Below, piece by piece: positions 61,311 to 64,000 of a stretch of DNA of 64,000 nt. The DNA comes from Montifringilla adamsi (taxonomy: Eukaryota; Chordata; Aves; Passeriformes; Passeridae): positions 1,054,001-1,118,000 of the forward strand of contig JAGGNK010013003.1 in NCBI GenBank assembly GCA_017590115.1. The letters are read 5' to 3'. Numbering within the stretch: position 1 is the first letter of the stretch; every line of letters starts with the position of its first letter. The translations under genes were made by a program, and so were the position numbers. Below the pieces are notes generated by a model, which saw only the letters and a program-made list of their open reading frames with translations, was not told the origin of the DNA and ran no database searches.

Positions 61311-61698
61311 TAATGGCTTTTTACCTCGCCCCCAGGTGCGCTCTTGCTGTTAAATGGATTATTTTTACATGCTGCACCATGAACAAATGTTAGACAAGCT
61401 GAGAAAACTTTAATTTGCTTTGTCTTCTAAAAATTGCATAAGTTTGGTTTTTTTGGATTGGTTTGGGTTTTTTGTTTTGCTTTGGTTTGGTTTTTTCTTT
61501 TATTTATTTAATTTTTTTAAATTTTATTTTTAACGGAAAAGAAAAACAAAATTCTGTCCATAACACTTCTTTACAGAGTTTGGAATATTACGTATACCCT
61601 GCAAACGGAGATTTAAAGATTCATTGGATACTAGAGATGGTACAAAAATAATAAACATTTCTCAGTGCTTTCTCTAAATTTTCCGCAAAGCTTCTCGA

Positions 61699-64000
61699 AC
61701 ATTTGAATCGGCTGACTCTAAGGCGGTTCAGTTTTCAGGCAAGGAAAGTTGTTTTCTTTTTCCTGGCTGGTGGTGTTTTTACAAGAAGTGAGGACAAGAT
61801 CAGGCAGATGGAAGGGGAAAAAAGTGTGAAGGAGTTGTAAGATCAAAATCTTTAAAACTGCATTATTGGTTTGAAAAAATGAAGACATTAGTTGTGTAGC
61901 TTCTGAGTCTAAATTACAGAATGTTTTGAAAATGCCATTTTAGTTTTTAAAATTGCTGCATTTATTCAGAGACTGCTGAGAATGACGAGTATTGATAAGC
62001 TCTACTAAGCATTTTCATATGGAATCTATTTTCAGCCACATACCAGAAAATGTCTTTGTTATTTTTTTGAATGAGACCCTAATCTTGGAATGACTTTTCA
62101 TTTATCAGAGCCTTTTAAGTCTGCTATTGTGTTTCCAGTCAGATCCTTTCCACTCACTTCTTTTTTCCTGTGTCAGCCTCTTACAAACTTGCCATAGGGC
62201 AAAGTTCGCAGTTATTTTCCACAGGCACAAGGATTTCCCCTCTCAGGGGTGCACTTGGGCTTTATGCAGTGGAAGCCAAGCACAAATTAATGCCAGCTCT
62301 AACAGTTTGTGATAAAGTTTCTTGTGGTATATCATACTTAATAGCAAACCCAACATTTTGTGATTTAACTTGTTAGCAATTCCAAGGCTTTTGTTTCTTA
62401 TGCTGTTTAGTCAGATGAAATGGCTTAGTGGTTTTTTGCATCACCAGCATTGGCATTTGTGTCTGTTGGTGTTCTTATTTAGCGTTGTGTTCATTCCCAC
62501 TTCAACTATAATTTAGTAATGTTCAAATACCACTTTCTAGGAAAAAAAAAAAGTAAGTTCTGGCATCTGCAGTTGAGAAGTTGGAAAACGTGTGTGGTGT
62601 ATGCCAAAAAAACCCCAAAGAAATAATTAACTCCTCTTAAAATTTCATTATTTTTCTGTTTTGGGTTTGTTTTTTTTTTTTTTTTCTTGGGGGGGGAGAG
62701 GAGGGGTGGATTACAAATGTTGTAGCACTTCAATTCCCTGAAATATATTTAAGCTTTTCCAGGGTGTTCAAGTTTATTTCTGTGTATTTTATGGGCAAGA
62801 AACAAAATTCTCTCAAGGGGTTAAAAAAAAGCACAAAACTTGTTTGTTCTCTCCTAATTCACTGTTACAGATTTTACGACTCCTGGTATCAAGAAGGATT
62901 TGTGTCCCTACCCTTGACAGAAACGTCCACCTCCCCATCCTTCTGCAGTGAGGATGAGCCAGCTGTCAGCCTGGCTGCCATTTCCCACCCTCCTGCGGCT
63001 GAGCAGAGCTTTTAATCAGTCTTGGAAAGTTCTTTGCTGACCCTTCCCTTCCAACAGAGGCTGATGTTCAGGCTGTAGTTCCTCGTATCAAACGTGCTTG
63101 TGGATGTCTTGCTGGGCATTTGCTGCCTTCAGCTGGAGCTGGGAGCAGCAGTTTGCCTGTGTCAATGACCAGCTAATAACAGGAGAGAGCAGAGCATGCA
63201 TGGATCAGGGAAAGAGCCAAAGCTGTCCTGCTCAGTGGCACCGTGGGCCCAGATTGCTCAGTAGTGGTTTACCAAGTATCAGCGTGGAAAAATAATCCAT
63301 CAGCTTGTTTAGGTAACCTGACTTTGCTGTTAGGGGCAAATGAACATCTGCATCACAAAATGCAAGTAATGGGCAAGAAATCTGGGGATTTGTGCAAGTT
63401 CTGTTTAGGAAGAGCCAGCCTGGTCAGAGTCAGCTCTCTGGAAAGTGGCACCAAGGAACCTGTGCAGATCAGCCGGGGCTCCAGAGATCTGCAGCCAGCA
63501 CTGCCTGGCTTTGCTTGTCCTCCTGGCACCCAGAGGTGATTCCCTTCCCATCTTGCTCTGGTCTCCTCCTGCCATTTGGTTGTTTTGTCCTGTTGAAGTT
63601 GAGCTCCTGGGCAGGGGGAGGCTGCAAGTTCCATTTATTGGGTGTGTGTGAAGCCCTCGGCACCACAGGGCTGTATCCACTATCTCCAGGCTGCTGCACC
63701 AAGAGCAGCTGTTATCAGTAACAGCAAACCAAGGAACTGTGATAGAGTGTGGGAAGGGGAATAGCTTGGCATTACTGATGTGAGGTTTAGAGAGTAAGAA
63801 CTGCATTTGTGTTATTATTGATTATCCTCTGGAGCGCTGTAAGCATCTCCCTGGATAGGGATCCAGTTTCTGTCCTTACCCTATATAACCTCATCAGCTT
63901 CAAAACAAGATTTAATGTCATTAGAGCAAATTGGCATTAAGGCAAGAGATTTTGTCCAAAAAATTCAGGTTGTCTTTACTTATTTTTTCTAAGCATATGG
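61699..64000. other. No recognised gene at the right end
   Basis: This is mixed AT-rich sequence, becoming more GC-rich after 62.9 kb. A plus-strand open stretch at about 62871-63015 follows a good acceptor (CACTGTTACAG) and reads RFYDSWYQEGFVSLPLTETS before a TAA. It is not a family I know and may be chance. A T-run and a G-run lie near 62670-62697. Nothing else is supportable. Confidence 0.55.

Larger units (their letters stand above)
60689..61698 (+). repeat. Near-identical tandem duplication (~509-bp unit)
   Basis: The sequence from TCTTCGCCCGGCTTCGTGGG at 60689 to GCTTCTCGA at about 61188 is repeated directly at 61189-61698. The second copy has one extra AAACGTGGG and otherwise differs only by a few bases around an A-run and a C/T change, so identity is above 98% by eye. 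The junction has only TC in common, which suggests a microhomology-mediated event. The near-identity means it is recent or an assembly error. Confidence 0.95.

Overview
The window is vertebrate nuclear DNA, most probably from a bird. The evidence is a 5' half of FBXO11 that reads as a strongly conserved vertebrate protein, a CR1-type LINE 3' tail in its first intron, few interspersed repeats, and short introns (two are about 90-120 bp). The species cannot be read from the sequence. A songbird-like LTR at 60 kb fits a passerine but does not prove it.

Positions 1-47.6 kb (minus strand) hold the 5' portion of FBXO11, the F-box substrate receptor of an SCF ubiquitin ligase. Seven coding exons were placed by hand with consensus splice sites and consistent phase: 47459-47570, 12931-13058, 12732-12813, 6872-7016, 5517-5646, 4405-4488 and 4184-4316. 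Together they encode residues 1-271 plus one base: a short Q/A-tract N-terminus, a basic segment, the complete F-box and the first strands of the right-handed beta-helix region. The remaining exons lie beyond the left edge. Intron 1 is 34.4 kb and holds almost everything else in the left three quarters.

Positions 46.6-48.4 kb are a CpG island that carries exon 1 of FBXO11 and, facing the other way, two CCAAT boxes and a TATA box for plus-strand transcription. A well-spliced candidate exon follows at 48.6 kb. The divergent transcript was not recognised. The island contains a 21-base assembly gap.

Positions 48.7-64 kb have no recognised gene. They hold a 20-bp perfect hairpin, a 73/81-bp tandem repeat, an LTR-like segment next to a small second CpG island, and a recent ~509-bp tandem duplication in which each copy carries the same 23-bp perfect hairpin. 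The hairpins and the duplication at 60.7-61.7 kb are the most unusual structure. A coding-like plus-strand patch at 18.6-19.0 kb inside intron 1 is the best candidate for an unrecognised retrocopy or nested gene. No operon, CRISPR array, phage or other prokaryotic system is present.
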